DNA from: Alcanivorax sp.
Lineage (GTDB): Bacteria > Pseudomonadota > Gammaproteobacteria > Pseudomonadales > Alcanivoracaceae
DNA length: 64,000 nucleotides
Direction of reading: 5' to 3'
Assembly: GCA_022449455.1 (NCBI GenBank)
Contig: JAKUPL010000022.1
Location: 1 to 64,000 of the forward strand
Part shown: one piece after another, positions 17,402 to 26,763 of the stretch
How positions within the stretch are numbered: the stretch's first letter is position 1
Layout: each line of letters begins with the position of its first letter
The notes under the pieces: generated by a model
The model's input: only the letters and a program-made list of their open reading frames with translations
Database searches by the model: none
Told to the model about the DNA's origin: nothing
Translations under genes and position numbers: made by a program

Positions 17402-19051
17402 ATGAAGCGTAGAACCCTGTTGAAGAGCGCGGTGGCCCTGGCGGCCTGGTACGGTTTGCCCTCCGCGCCCCTGTTCGCCGCCGCCCGTGCCAACGATCGC
17501 ATCGCCGACGGCGAAGCGCGGCCGTTCAGTTTCGAGGGCCTGCGTCAGCGGGCCCGCCAGCTCGCCGCGGCACCGTACCAGGACGGCGCGCGCCGCCTTC
17601 CGGAGACGCTGGCGGCGCTCACCCCGCATCAGTACAACGAGATCGGTTACGACCCGGCCCACGCCCTGTGGCGCGGGCAAAGCGAGCGACTCAACGTGCA
17701 GTTCATCCATGCCGGCATGGCCTTCGACCAGCCGGTGCGTATGTACTCGGTGGACGCCGACAGCGGCCAGGCCAGGGAGATTCACTTCCGCCCGGAATTG
17801 TTCGACTACGCCCGCGCCGACGTGGACGTTTCCCAACTGGGCAGTGATTTGGGGTTCGCCGGCTTCCGGGTGTTCAAGGCGCCGTCCCTGGACGAGAAGG
17901 ACATTGTGTCGTTCCTCGGCGCCAGCTATTTCCGTGCGGTGGATGGTTCCTATCAATACGGCCTGTCGGCCCGCGGGGCCACCGTCAATACCTTCGCCGA
18001 GGGCGAGCAGGAGGAGTTCCCGGACTTCACCCATTTCTGGTTCGAAACACCGGCCCCCGGCGCCACCCGCTTCACCGCGTACGCGCTGCTGGATTCTCCC
18101 AAGCTGGCCGGTGCCTACCGATTCGTGATCGATTGCGCGGATGACGGGGTGGTGATGGACATCGACAGCCACCTGTTCCCCCGCGAGGCCATCGCCCAGC
18201 TGGGCATCGCGCCGATGACCAGCATGTTCAGCTGTGGCGGCCATCAACGCCGCCAATGCCGCACGCTGCATCCCCGGGTCCACGATTCCGACCGCCTGGC
18301 GCTGTGGCGCGGCAACGGCGAGTGGGTGTGCCGGCCGCTCAATAACCCGCCGCGCATTCAGTTCAATACCTTCGGAGACCGGGACCCCAAGGGTTTCGGC
18401 ATGCTGCAGACCCACCGCGACTTTGACGACTACGAGGACGTGATCGGCCGCTACCACGACCGCCCCAGCTTGTGGGTGGAGCCCAAGGGGCAGTGGGGCG
18501 CCGGCGAAATCCAGTTACTGGAACTGCCCACCACCGGCGAGACCATGGACAACGTGGTGGCGTTCTGGAAGCCGGAGAAAGCCATCCAGGGCGGTGAGGC
18601 TCTGAACTTCGGTTATCGGCTGCATTGGGGTGCCCGGGCGCCGGTGCACACCGACCTGGCGCGGGTGCGCGCCACCTTCAGCGGCATGGGCGGTTTCCCG
18701 GAAGGCTGGGCGCCGGGGGAGCATTACCCGGACGTGTGGGCGGAGCGCATCGCCGTGGATTTCGTCGGCGGCGATCTGAAGGCGCTTTACGACGGTGACA
18801 TCGATGTGGACACCCAACTGGACACGTCCGCCGGCGAGGTCAAGGATCTGCACGTTTTGTGGATCAAGGATCTGGACGGCTTCCGTATTCTGTTCGATTG
18901 GTATCCGGAGGACGGTGCCACGGAGCCGGTGAACATGCGTCTGACGCTCAGTGCGCGCGGCAAGGTGATCAGCGAAACCTGGCTGTTCCAGTATTTCCCG
19001 CCGCCGCAGGAGGAGCGGCGCTTTCCGCCGTTCCCGGGCAGCCAGGGGTGA
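17402..19051 (+). CDS. opgD: Glucan biosynthesis protein OpgD/MdoD
   Basis: A 549-residue periplasmic protein of the OpgG/OpgD family, which helps shape the backbone of osmoregulated periplasmic glucans. The N-terminus [18 protein letters not shown] is a Tat signal, which marks OpgD rather than the Sec-exported OpgG. The first beta-sandwich domain includes [15 protein letters not shown] and [10 protein letters not shown]; the second includes WLFQYFPP near the end. A TTG at 17399, three bases upstream, is an alternative start, with AGAAGGA at 17385-17391 serving either. No opgH glucosyltransferase is nearby. The gene converges on the sulfotransferase operon. Confidence 0.9.
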   Translation: MKRRTLLKSAVALAAWYGLPSAPLFAAARANDRIADGEARPFSFEGLRQRARQLAAAPYQDGARRLPETLAALTPHQYNEIGYDPAHALWRGQSERLNVQFIHAGMAFDQPVRMYSVDADSGQAREIHFRPELFDYARADVDVSQLGSDLGFAGFRVFKAPSLDEKDIVSFLGASYFRAVDGSYQYGLSARGATVNTFAEGEQEEFPDFTHFWFETPAPGATRFTAYALLDSPKLAGAYRFVIDCADDGVVMDIDSHLFPREAIAQLGIAPMTSMFSCGGHQRRQCRTLHPRVHDSDRLALWRGNGEWVCRPLNNPPRIQFNTFGDRDPKGFGMLQTHRDFDDYEDVIGRYHDRPSLWVEPKGQWGAGEIQLLELPTTGETMDNVVAFWKPEKAIQGGEALNFGYRLHWGARAPVHTDLARVRATFSGMGGFPEGWAPGEHYPDVWAERIAVDFVGGDLKALYDGDIDVDTQLDTSAGEVKDLHVLWIKDLDGFRILFDWYPEDGATEPVNMRLTLSARGKVISETWLFQYFPPPQEERRFPPFPGSQG

Positions 19052-19056
19052 CGCCT

Positions 19057-19072
19057 CCGCACCGAGGTGCGG
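19057..19072. terminator. Small hairpin between convergent genes
   Basis: CCGCAC (19057-19062) and GTGCGG (19067-19072) form a 6-bp stem in the 37-base gap between opgD and the sulfotransferase gene. There is no U-tract, so terminator function is uncertain. Confidence 0.35.
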
Positions 19073-19088
19073 GTCCTGGCCCCGGTGT

Positions 19089-20240
19089 TCAGGTCCCGGC
19101 GTAACCGAAGCGCCGCGCCACCGGCGCGGTGATCTCCTCGATCAGCGTCCGCTCCCGTTCATCGAAACGGGGCTGGTAATAGGTGGGGGCGTGCAGACCC
19201 GCCGCCAGACGCGCCCGTTCCTGGTCCGCCAGGGGCAGATCGGCGTGCCGGAACACCCGGGCCAGGGTGGCGTCGGCCTCGCCGCACAGGTCCTCGTAGC
19301 GGACCACCAGGGCCGCGTCGCGCAGGGCGGGGTCCGCCTCCAGGGTATCGGCCACGTGCTGGTACACCGCCGCCCAATAGCGGGCCCAGCCCTCCACTTC
19401 CTGGCCGTTTTCCCACAGGCGGGTGACCCGCTCGGTAAGCGCCCGGTCGCCCAGATTGATGGCGCGCCGGTCCAGGCCGAATTCGTAGTGGCCCACCCGT
19501 CGCATATGTTCCAACGCCCGGGGTTCCTTGGACTCGCCGGCGACGAACAGGTCCTGTTGCTTCATCAGAGAGGCAAGGTGCCAGACCGGATCGCGGATCA
19601 GCACCAGAAAACGGGCGTCCGGGTACAGACGGTGCAGGTAGCCGAGCCGCGCCAGATTGTAATTGCCCTTGGCCAGATAGCGGCGACGCTCCCGGATGGC
19701 CAGCAGCTTGCGGATGTGCTGATCGTAGAATGCCTCGAACTCCGGGTGCCGGTCGTCGCGGCCCAGCACCGAGCTGTGGGCCGGGTCGTGGGCGTTCGGG
19801 AAAAACGCCATCCACAGCATTTCCTCGAACGCTTCCGGGCTTTTTGACGTGACCTGGATGCCGTCCTTGTGGGCGCGTTCGCGGGCCTCTTCGTGGGCAC
19901 CCGGCACCAGCGACAGCCAGCGATTCCACCAGTAGGGGATCGGCAGGAACGGGAAGTCCGCGTAGCGGTGGGAAGCCACCTCCGGGTGGCCGGCCAGATG
20001 CTCCAGCAGGATGGTGGTGCCGGAGCGCGCCAGACCGGCCACATACAGCGGCCGGTCCACGCTCAGGTCCTCGATGACATCGCCCACGGCGCGGGTTTCC
20101 AGGTTGCCCAGACGGATCCAGGCGCGCGGATGGCGATGCACCCAGCCGCCGGCCAGATGCATCCAGGAGGTGACCTGGAAATCCGGATCCGGCGCGGCGC
20201 TGGTGTCGGTGGCGGTATCGGGTCTCGGTGAAGTGCTCAT
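19089..20240 (-). CDS. Sulfotransferase (PAPS-dependent type)
   Basis: A 383-residue cytoplasmic sulfotransferase. The 5'-phosphosulfate loop is YVAGLARSGTTILLEHL with R72-S73-G74-T75-T76. The 3'-phosphate-binding strand is RFLVLIRDPVWHLASLMKQ. These are the two hallmark PAPS-contact motifs of the Sulfotransfer_3-type family. It would move a sulfuryl group from PAPS to a hydroxyl or amine of a carbohydrate, lipid or small molecule. The start ATG overlaps the previous gene's stop as ATGA, which fixes it. It is the last gene of a four-gene operon with two membrane proteins and an arylsulfotransferase. The acceptor is unknown. Confidence 0.88.
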   Translation of the reverse strand: MSTSPRPDTATDTSAAPDPDFQVTSWMHLAGGWVHRHPRAWIRLGNLETRAVGDVIEDLSVDRPLYVAGLARSGTTILLEHLAGHPEVASHRYADFPFLPIPYWWNRWLSLVPGAHEEARERAHKDGIQVTSKSPEAFEEMLWMAFFPNAHDPAHSSVLGRDDRHPEFEAFYDQHIRKLLAIRERRRYLAKGNYNLARLGYLHRLYPDARFLVLIRDPVWHLASLMKQQDLFVAGESKEPRALEHMRRVGHYEFGLDRRAINLGDRALTERVTRLWENGQEVEGWARYWAAVYQHVADTLEADPALRDAALVVRYEDLCGEADATLARVFRHADLPLADQERARLAAGLHAPTYYQPRFDERERTLIEEITAPVARRFGYAGT

Positions 20241-20953
20241 TCGATGTTCGCCCATCGGTAAGTCAGCAGGGAAACGATCAACATGATCGGGAAGAACACC
20301 GCCAGCCAGTGGCGCAGCCAGCCCGGGCCGAACGGCAGGTACTCCGGTTGCGGCAGGGCCAGCGTGACCCGCTCCACGCCGCTGTCGTCCGGCAGATAGC
20401 CGAGCGGATTGCCGATCAGCCAGTTCCACCAGTGGCGCTGCTCCACCACCGGAATCGGCGCCGTGACGGCCACCTCGGCGACCTGACGCTGGCCATCGCG
20501 GACCCGGATCACCGCCGTCTCGCCCTCGCGGCTCCAGTCCGCCCGGTAGGCGGCCGGCGCCGCTTCCAGCGCCGGCGTCTGGCCGGCGGCCGGCAGCCGG
20601 TGGGCGTAATGCCCTTCGATCCAGGTGAGCAGGGCCAGCAATGGCAGGATCGAAATCAGCGTGGGGATCACCACCAGGCCAAGATGCCGGAAAGCGGTCA
20701 CGAACTGATCGCGAATCAGCGGGCCGGCCTCGCTGAACTCGCCGTCGAACCCGTTGAGAGCCTGGCGGGCCTGGCGGGCGGCGCGCTTGGCATCGCCGAT
20801 ACGGCCCTGGGGCGACAGCCACTTATAGAGAAACAGCGTGCCCACGCCGGCCAGCGCCGCCCACACCGCCAGCCGCGCCACCGCGGGCAGAAAAGTGGCC
20901 AGACCGGTGTCGACGGCGGCGAACAGCGGAGCGGGCAGATCGAACAGCGCCAT
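20237..20953 (-). CDS. Unassigned three-helix membrane protein, possibly EMC3/DUF106-like
   Basis: A 238-residue protein of no recognised family. Helix 1 is at about residues 22-46. A basic, Ala/Gln/Arg-rich segment (RIGDAKRAARQARQAL) follows, predicted cytoplasmic and helical. Helix 2 is at about 89-111 (LGLVVIPTLISILPLLALL). A roughly 100-residue, beta-rich domain with few hydrophobic runs comes next, probably periplasmic. Helix 3 is at about 214-234. The helix / charged coil / helix layout recalls the DUF106/EMC3 branch of the YidC superfamily, but this is pattern resemblance only. The start of the sulfotransferase overlaps its stop, so the two products are probably made together. Confidence 0.8.
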   Translation of the reverse strand: MALFDLPAPLFAAVDTGLATFLPAVARLAVWAALAGVGTLFLYKWLSPQGRIGDAKRAARQARQALNGFDGEFSEAGPLIRDQFVTAFRHLGLVVIPTLISILPLLALLTWIEGHYAHRLPAAGQTPALEAAPAAYRADWSREGETAVIRVRDGQRQVAEVAVTAPIPVVEQRHWWNWLIGNPLGYLPDDSGVERVTLALPQPEYLPFGPGWLRHWLAVFFPIMLIVSLLTYRWANIE

Positions 20954-20986
20954 ACGGGCGTCCTCCCAGTGTTTTAAGACCGACGG

Positions 20987-21304
20987 TTAAACGCGACGGT
21001 CGTCGTCGGTGGGGCGCGGCGATTCCTCGGTGTGACCGGCGGGCGTTTCGTCCACCGGCGGTTCGGCCACCCGGGCGGCGGATTCGTCGGCGGCGGCCTT
21101 GCGACGCTTACGCAGGCGCCGGATCGGCCACATGATCACGAACAGCACCGCCACGCCGATGGCGGCGACGATGCCCCACAGGGCGGTGAGCAGGCTGAGT
21201 CCGGCGCCGGGCCCCACATAGGCGGAGGCCAGGCCGGGCAGCAGCAGGACGGACAGGGCCACGGTGGTGGCCAGCGCGGAACGATGAGCGTGAGCGGTCA
21301 TCAT
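20987..21304 (-). CDS. Small membrane protein with AYVGPGAG motif
   Basis: A 105-residue protein. A signal-like stretch (LATTVALSVLLLPGLASA) is followed by YVGPGAGLSLLTALWGIVAA and a membrane helix to about residue 60. A basic stop-transfer (RRLRKRRK) and an acidic/Pro tail end the protein. The AY[VI]GPGAG start of the mature part recurs in small bacterial membrane proteins of unknown function. AGGAG lies 6 bases before the ATG at 21304, which is therefore preferred over the ATG at 21310. It begins 9 bases after the arylsulfotransferase gene, in the same operon. Confidence 0.75.
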   Translation of the reverse strand: MMTAHAHRSALATTVALSVLLLPGLASAYVGPGAGLSLLTALWGIVAAIGVAVLFVIMWPIRRLRKRRKAAADESAARVAEPPVDETPAGHTEESPRPTDDDRRV

Positions 21305-21313
21305 GGTCATCTC

Positions 21314-22672
21314 CTAACGTGAGGTTGATGAGGGGGATTTTTCCGAACGGGTTTTCAGTTGTGAACGAAACGCCGGGTCCAGATCTTCCGGCGCCACCCG
21401 CTGGGCGGCGGACACCACCGGGATGTACTGATCCTGGTCGCCGGCGCGCACCGGATTGACGAACTCCCAAACGATCTCGCCGTCGGCCACTTCCAGCAGG
21501 CGGCCACCGTCGGACTCGGTGATCAGCCAGTTGCCATTGGGCAGTTCTTCCACGGCGCCGCGCAGGCCGCTGTCGAACGGGTGCGCGGCATCGCCGGTAT
21601 AGCGGGCCACGATCCGTTGGTCGGTCGGGTCCACTTCCAGGATGCGCGTGCGGTTGCCCTTCTCGAAGTGGCCGAGATTATCGAACAGGGTGAAATGGCC
21701 GGCCTGGTTGATACGCGGATAGTGTTGGCCCAGCCAGGGGCCCTTGATGGCCCAGTTCATGGTGCCGCTGTCCGGGTCCACCAGCGCCACGGCGCCGGGG
21801 TGCCGGAACGACAACAGGACCTGGCCGGCGCGCCCCTGGGCGGGGGCGAAGCGTTCGGCCAGGGCCGAAGTCAGGAACTGCACGCTGTTGGTGTGCAGCG
21901 GGTCGGCGGTGGCGAAGCTGGGCACCGCGTAGAACAGGTCGGCGTAGGGCGAATCCATGAAGGCATGGGCCAGGGACACCTTGCTGCGTTCCTCGCCGGT
22001 GTCGCCATCCAGCACCACCAGGAAGTCGTCCAGCCAGGGGGTCTCCAGCTTGGCGAAAGCGGGCACCGCCTGGTCGGTGAATTCGTGGGTGAGCGTTACC
22101 ACGTCGCCGTCCGGCGTGATGTCCAGGTCGTGGTGGGTGCTGGCGTGGTAGCGCCAGATCACCTTGGAGTCGGCGTCCAGCTTGACCATGCCGTAGCCCC
22201 AGGGGGTGTCGTTGTTGGCGATAAAGATCGCCACCAGATCACCGTTGGGCAGCAGGCGCGCCTTGCGCCAGTAGATGCGATCGTCCGGGCGCGGCGCGCG
22301 GCCCATCGGGCTCTGGTCCCAGACCTGGCTGTAGGGTAGCTGCCAGCGGTGCACTTCCCGGCCGTCCATGTCCACAAGGCTGGCATAGCTGCCGTCGCCG
22401 GAGGTGTAGAGCGTAAAGCCCGGGTAGGCGCGACCGGCATCGTGCACGGTGACACCGCGGTCGTCCCGGCGCGCGTCGCGCCACAGATCCGATTGGGTGT
22501 AGAGGTCGGACAGGGTGGTTTGCTGGATCAGGGCACCGGCGGCTTTGTGGGCGTCGTTGAACAACGGATAGGGGAAGGTGCGGGTCAGCACCATGAAGGC
22601 GCCGGCCACGAACGCGATGAACACTATCGCCACGAAGAAAACCGTGAAACCGATTCGATCCGAATTTTTCAT
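21314..22672 (-). CDS. Membrane-anchored arylsulfotransferase family protein (ASST-like)
   Basis: A 452-residue protein with one N-terminal anchor helix (FTVFFVAIVFIAFVAGAFMVL, about residues 9-30) and a beta-propeller-like body that should lie in the periplasm. Repeats such as LDADSKVIWRYHASTHHDLDITPDGD, with a His-His-Asp element near residue 175, and DPLHTNSV near 260 match the arylsulfotransferase family, where His residues take the sulfuryl group from a phenolic ester. Unlike cytoplasmic sulfotransferases these enzymes do not use PAPS. It is first in the operon and leads to two membrane proteins and a PAPS-type sulfotransferase. The length is shorter than classical AssT (about 600), so a different donor or acceptor is possible. 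Confidence 0.8.
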   Translation of the reverse strand: MKNSDRIGFTVFFVAIVFIAFVAGAFMVLTRTFPYPLFNDAHKAAGALIQQTTLSDLYTQSDLWRDARRDDRGVTVHDAGRAYPGFTLYTSGDGSYASLVDMDGREVHRWQLPYSQVWDQSPMGRAPRPDDRIYWRKARLLPNGDLVAIFIANNDTPWGYGMVKLDADSKVIWRYHASTHHDLDITPDGDVVTLTHEFTDQAVPAFAKLETPWLDDFLVVLDGDTGEERSKVSLAHAFMDSPYADLFYAVPSFATADPLHTNSVQFLTSALAERFAPAQGRAGQVLLSFRHPGAVALVDPDSGTMNWAIKGPWLGQHYPRINQAGHFTLFDNLGHFEKGNRTRILEVDPTDQRIVARYTGDAAHPFDSGLRGAVEELPNGNWLITESDGGRLLEVADGEIVWEFVNPVRAGDQDQYIPVVSAAQRVAPEDLDPAFRSQLKTRSEKSPSSTSR

Positions 22673-22797
22673 GCCGCTGTCCCGCAGTGCTGGCAGGGTC
22701 GCCGGATTGGCGGCCTGTCCTGTTTAATAAACACCCGGGAGCGGCGAATGGTTTGTCAGGGTTTGTAAAAGCTGGTTCGGCAGGCGGGGAAATGTGA

Positions 22798-22820
22798 ACC
22801 GGGCCTCACTGAGGCCCGGT
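22798..22820 (-). terminator. Hairpin downstream of ectD
   Basis: A perfect 10-bp stem (22798-22807 with 22811-22820) with a 3-base loop lies about 40 bases after the ectD stop. On the minus strand the following sequence, TTCACATTT, is moderately U-rich. A T-run (22830-22835) on the other side could serve plus-strand transcription, but no plus gene precedes it. Confidence 0.55.
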
Positions 22821-22858
22821 CACAAAAGGTTTTTTACAAAAAACGGCGCGATTAACGC

Positions 22859-23779
22859 TTACAGCGGATCCAGATTATCGTGCATGGAAAGCGCCTCCGT
22901 TTTGTCGCGATTGGCCAGGAAATGCGGGCGCGCCTCGGTATCGCCGTAGGGTTTCTCCAGCCCGTTGTCCACGCTGTTGTAAACAAAGAACAGATTGGAA
23001 CGGGGCCAGGGCGACAGATTTTTGTTGGACGCGTGCAGGGTGTTGCACTCGAACAGCAACAGCGAACCGGGCGGGCCCTTCGGCGCCTGGATGCCGCCCT
23101 GGTTGACCAGGTCGCGCAGGTTTTCCTGGCTGGGCACGCCGACCCGCTGACTCTTCAACGAATCCTTCCAGTTGTTTTCCGGCGTCTTGCCATGGCACGG
23201 CACGAAATAATGATGGGAGCCGGGTATCAACATCAGCGGACCGTTGAACTCGTTATTGTCGGTGAGCATGATCGACGCACTCACCGCGCGCATGCGTGGC
23301 ATGCCGTCCTCGGAGTGCCAGGTTTCGAAATCCGAATGCCATTCAAAACCGCTGCCCTGGAAACCGAACTTGTCATTGATGCGCGACTGATGGATATAGA
23401 CATCGCCACCCAGCAGCTGGCGCACCATGCCCAGGATTCTCGGATCGCGGGTCAGCTCATCAAAGCGTTTCGAGATTTCGTGCATGGCGAACACGGAGCG
23501 GATGTCACCGGAATCCGGGTCGGTGATCACCTGATCGGACCGGGTCAGTTCAGTGTCCTTGGCCATGTCGCTGAGTTCGTCGAAAAACGGACGCATCCGT
23601 TCCTGGGAGAAAAAACCTTCAAACCACAGAAAACCGTCGCGCTCGTAGCGTGACAGGGATTCCTCGCCCAGCGGGCCGGCCCAACGTTCCTGGTTGCGGG
23701 CGTGCACCACCGGGTCAAGGCGTGCGAAGCGTTTGCGGTCTTCTTCTCCGCGAGTGGGGTAGAGATCCTCGTTACTCAT
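22859..23779 (-). CDS. ectD: Ectoine hydroxylase (EctD), Fe(II)/2-oxoglutarate dioxygenase
   Basis: A 306-residue PhyH-fold dioxygenase that converts ectoine to 5-hydroxyectoine, a compatible solute, in the cytoplasm. The strict EctD signature FEWHSDFETWHSEDGMP is present (about residues 146-161), with the iron ligands H148 and D150; H249 in NTLHASNKN is the third ligand. PGSHHYF and the C-terminal RSNLFFVYNSV are also characteristic. AGGAG 7 bases before the ATG at 23779 fixes the start. No ectA, ectB or ectC lies in the window, so ectoine must be made from genes elsewhere or imported. Confidence 0.92.
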   Translation of the reverse strand: MSNEDLYPTRGEEDRKRFARLDPVVHARNQERWAGPLGEESLSRYERDGFLWFEGFFSQERMRPFFDELSDMAKDTELTRSDQVITDPDSGDIRSVFAMHEISKRFDELTRDPRILGMVRQLLGGDVYIHQSRINDKFGFQGSGFEWHSDFETWHSEDGMPRMRAVSASIMLTDNNEFNGPLMLIPGSHHYFVPCHGKTPENNWKDSLKSQRVGVPSQENLRDLVNQGGIQAPKGPPGSLLLFECNTLHASNKNLSPWPRSNLFFVYNSVDNGLEKPYGDTEARPHFLANRDKTEALSMHDNLDPL

Positions 23780-23942
23780 GCTGTGCTCCTCTCCGCGAGA
23801 TTCCGTTTTCGAGTTGAGGGACTGCCACGGCGTGATCGGCGTGGACCGCCGGGTCGCGGCGGGCATCACGGAGCATTGTGCATACCGGACGGGCCGACTT
23901 CAGCCGGATTCAATGGTTCTTTACATGGGGAGGTAAAAGGCA

Positions 23943-24094
23943 AGTTAAAAGTTGAAAGTTAAAAGGAGAGCGGACAGGCAGGCCTTTCCGCGGCCGGTGG
24001 CCGGGAAGCAACGACGTGTACTTAAGCGCGGGCAAGCCTGTCCGGCGCGTCAGCCTGCTTCCGCGTTTCAACTTTTCACTTTCAACTTTCAACT
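23943..24094. repeat. AT-rich inverted-repeat element
   Basis: Arms at 23943-23965 and 24072-24094 (23 bases each, three mismatches) are built from iterations of (A/T)GTTGAAA-like units. They flank a GC-rich core of about 106 bases. The sharp base-composition contrast and terminal inverted repeats suggest a small non-autonomous mobile element or a simple-sequence palindrome. No transposase is near. Confidence 0.5.
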
Positions 24095-24095
24095 G

Positions 24096-24123
24096 CAAAA
24101 AAAGCCCGGCGCGAGGCCGGGCT
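24096..24123 (-). terminator. Rho-independent terminator of acnB
   Basis: On the minus strand AGCCCGGC (24123-24116) pairs with GCCGGGCT (24110-24103) around a 5-base loop and is followed by seven T (24103-24097). It lies about 25 bases after the acnB stop. Confidence 0.9.
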
Positions 24124-24146
24124 TTCGGGCGGGGGAGGATCGATCC

Positions 24147-26741
24147 TTAGCTGGCTTGCGCCACCGGGATTTTCACCTTGTCCGCCACTTCCTGGTACTC
24201 GCCCATGCGGTCGAAGTTCATGTAGCGGTAGATCTCGCCGGCCATGGAATCGATGGTCTCGGCGTACTGCATGTACTCCTCGGTGGTCGGCAGCTTGCCG
24301 AGCACCGCCGCTACCGCCGCCAGTTCCGCGCTCGCCAGGTAGACGTCGGCGCCCTGGCCCAGACGGTTGGGGAAGTTCCGGGTGGAGGTGGACACCGCGG
24401 TGGACTTGGGCGCGATCCGTGCCTGGTTACCCATGCACAGGGAGCAGCCCGGCATCTCGGTGCGCGCGCCGGCGCGGCCGTAGATGTTGTAGTAGCCCTC
24501 TTCGGTGAGCTGGTGCTGGTCCATCTTGGTGGGCGGCGCGATCCACAGGCGCGTGGTCAGGCCGTCCACTTTCTCCAGCAGCTTGCCGGCGGCGCGGAAG
24601 TGACCGATGTTGGTCATGCAGGAGCCGATGAACACTTCGTCGATCTTGGCGCCGGCCACGTCGGACAGGGTCTTGGCGTCGTCCGGATCGTTCGGGCAGC
24701 ACAGTACCGGTTCCTTGATCTGATCCATGTCGATCTCGATCACGGTGTGGTACTCCGCGTCCGCGTCGGCGCGCATCAGGCTCGGGTTGGCCAGCCACTC
24801 TTCCATGCCCTGAATACGACGCTCCAGGGTACGGGCGTCGCCGTAGCCGTTGGCGATCATCCACTTGAGCAGGGTGATGTTGGACTTCAGGTACTCCGCC
24901 ACGCTGTCCTCGGACAGGGTGATGGTGCAGCCGGCGGCGGAGCGCTCGGCGGAGGCGTCGGACAGCTCGAACGCCTGCTCGGCGGTGAGGTCTTCCAGGC
25001 CTTCGATTTCCAGGATGCGACCGGAGAACACGTTCTTCTTGCCGGCCTTGGCCACGGTCAGATGGCCTTCCTTGATCGCCTGCAGCGGGATCGCATGGAC
25101 CAGGTCACGCAGGGTGATGCCCGGCTGGCGTTTGCCCTTGAAGCGCACCAGCACGGATTCCGGCATGTCCAGCGGCATCACGCCGGTGGCGGCGGCGAAG
25201 GCCACCAGGCCGGAGCCCGCCGGGAAGGAGATGCCCATCGGGAAGCGGGTGTGGGAGTCACCGCCGGTGCCCACGGTGTCGGGCAGCAGCATGCGGTTCA
25301 GCCAGGAGTGGATGATGCCGTCACCCGGGCGCAGGGACACGCCGCCCCGGTTCATGATGAAGTCGGGCAGGGTGTGCTGGGTTTCCACGTCCACCGGCTT
25401 CGGGTAAGCGGCGGTGTGGCAGAACGACTGCATCACCAGGTCGGCCTGGAAGCCCAGGCAGGCCAGATCCTTCAGTTCGTCGCGGGTCATCGGGCCGGTG
25501 GTGTCCTGGGAACCGACGGTGGTCATCTTCGGCTCGCAGTACATGCCCGGACGCACGCCGTCCATGCCACAGGCCTTGCCGACCATCTTCTGCGCCAGGG
25601 TGTAGCCGGCGTTGGAGTCGCCGGGCTGCTCCGGCTTGCGGAACAGCGTGGATTCTTCCAGGCCCAGGGCGGTGCGCGCCTTGGTGGTCAGGCCGCGACC
25701 GATGATCAGGTTGATGCGGCCGCCGGCGCGCACTTCGTCCAGCAGTACCTGGGAGCGCAGATCGAACTCGGCGATCACCTCGCCGTCTTTTTCCACCCGC
25801 CCTTCGAACGGATAGATGTCGATCACGTCACCGGTGTTCATTTTCTCCACGTCGCACTCGAACGGCAGGGCGCCGGAGTCTTCCATGGTGTTGAAGAAGA
25901 TCGGCGCGATCTTGCCGCCGATGCAGACGCCGCCGGCGCGCTTGTTGGGCACGTAGGGAATGTCGTCACCGAAGTGCCAGAGCACCGAGTTGGTGGCGGA
26001 CTTACGGCTGGAGCCGGTGCCCACCACGTCGCCCACGTAGGCCACCGGATGGCCTTTCTTCTTGAGCTCGTCCATCTGCTTGAGCGGACCGATCTCGCCG
26101 TCCTTCTCGGGCACGATGCCTTCGCGAGCGTTTTTCAGCATGGCGTTGGCGTGCAGCGGGATGTCCGGGCGGCTCCAGGCGTCCTGGGCCGGGGACAGGT
26201 CATCGGTGTTGGTCTCGCCGGACACCTTGAACACGGTCACGGTGAACTTCTCGGAGAGATCCTTGCGGCTGGTGAACCATTCGCCCTCGGCCCAGGATTC
26301 GATCACTTCCTTGGCCTTGGCGTTGCCGGCTTTCATCTTGTCTTCCACGTCGTGGAAGGCATCGAACACCAGCAGGGTGTGCTTGAGCTGTTCGGCGGCC
26401 ACCGGGGCCAGTTCTTCATCGTCCAGCAGTTCGATCAGCGGGGCCACGTTGTAGCCGCCCTGCATGGTGCCCAGCAGTTCGGTGGCGCGCTTGCGGTCGA
26501 TCAGGGGAGAGCTGGCTTCGCCTTTGACGATGGCGGACAGGAAGGCGGCCTTGACGTAGGCGGCCTGGTCAACGCCCGGCGGAACGCGATTGACGAACAG
26601 GTCCTGGATGAACTCCTCTTCACCGGCGGGCGGATTCTTCAGCAGCTCCACCAGTTCGGCGGTTTGCTGTTCGTCCAGCGGTTTCGGGGGGACGCCCTCG
26701 GCGGCGCGTTCCTCGACATGTTTGCGATAGGCTTCTAGCAC
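24147..26741 (-). CDS. acnB: Aconitate hydratase B
   Basis: An 864-residue enzyme that isomerises citrate and isocitrate in the TCA cycle. The N-terminal HEAT-like domain ([16 protein letters not shown], about 1-160) and the swivel domain ([21 protein letters not shown], about 170-370) precede the catalytic domains, the AcnB order. The [4Fe-4S] ligands are in FIGSCMTN (about residue 710) and PGCSLCMGN (about 770). The length equals E. coli AcnB. The start is GTG at 26741, with GAGGG upstream, and the N-terminus matches the family exactly. A promoter and a stem-loop lie in the leader. AcnB without its cluster can bind mRNA and autoregulate in other bacteria. Confidence 0.97.
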   Translation of the reverse strand: MLEAYRKHVEERAAEGVPPKPLDEQQTAELVELLKNPPAGEEEFIQDLFVNRVPPGVDQAAYVKAAFLSAIVKGEASSPLIDRKRATELLGTMQGGYNVAPLIELLDDEELAPVAAEQLKHTLLVFDAFHDVEDKMKAGNAKAKEVIESWAEGEWFTSRKDLSEKFTVTVFKVSGETNTDDLSPAQDAWSRPDIPLHANAMLKNAREGIVPEKDGEIGPLKQMDELKKKGHPVAYVGDVVGTGSSRKSATNSVLWHFGDDIPYVPNKRAGGVCIGGKIAPIFFNTMEDSGALPFECDVEKMNTGDVIDIYPFEGRVEKDGEVIAEFDLRSQVLLDEVRAGGRINLIIGRGLTTKARTALGLEESTLFRKPEQPGDSNAGYTLAQKMVGKACGMDGVRPGMYCEPKMTTVGSQDTTGPMTRDELKDLACLGFQADLVMQSFCHTAAYPKPVDVETQHTLPDFIMNRGGVSLRPGDGIIHSWLNRMLLPDTVGTGGDSHTRFPMGISFPAGSGLVAFAAATGVMPLDMPESVLVRFKGKRQPGITLRDLVHAIPLQAIKEGHLTVAKAGKKNVFSGRILEIEGLEDLTAEQAFELSDASAERSAAGCTITLSEDSVAEYLKSNITLLKWMIANGYGDARTLERRIQGMEEWLANPSLMRADADAEYHTVIEIDMDQIKEPVLCCPNDPDDAKTLSDVAGAKIDEVFIGSCMTNIGHFRAAGKLLEKVDGLTTRLWIAPPTKMDQHQLTEEGYYNIYGRAGARTEMPGCSLCMGNQARIAPKSTAVSTSTRNFPNRLGQGADVYLASAELAAVAAVLGKLPTTEEYMQYAETIDSMAGEIYRYMNFDRMGEYQEVADKVKIPVAQAS

Positions 26742-26763
26742 AGCGAATCCCTCGTTTCGTCTG

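Larger units (their letters stand above)
23780..24146. other. Gene-free stretch between ectD and acnB
   Basis: These 367 bases carry no credible coding region. They hold the ectD leader, an AT-rich terminal-inverted-repeat structure (23943-24094) around a GC-rich core, and the acnB terminator (24096-24123). No clear promoter for ectD was found. Confidence 0.75.

Noticed and set aside
23952-26738. A plus-strand open frame of 928 codons opposite acnB
   Set aside because: It is the antisense shadow of a strongly conserved gene; His/Gly/Val-rich and without domains.
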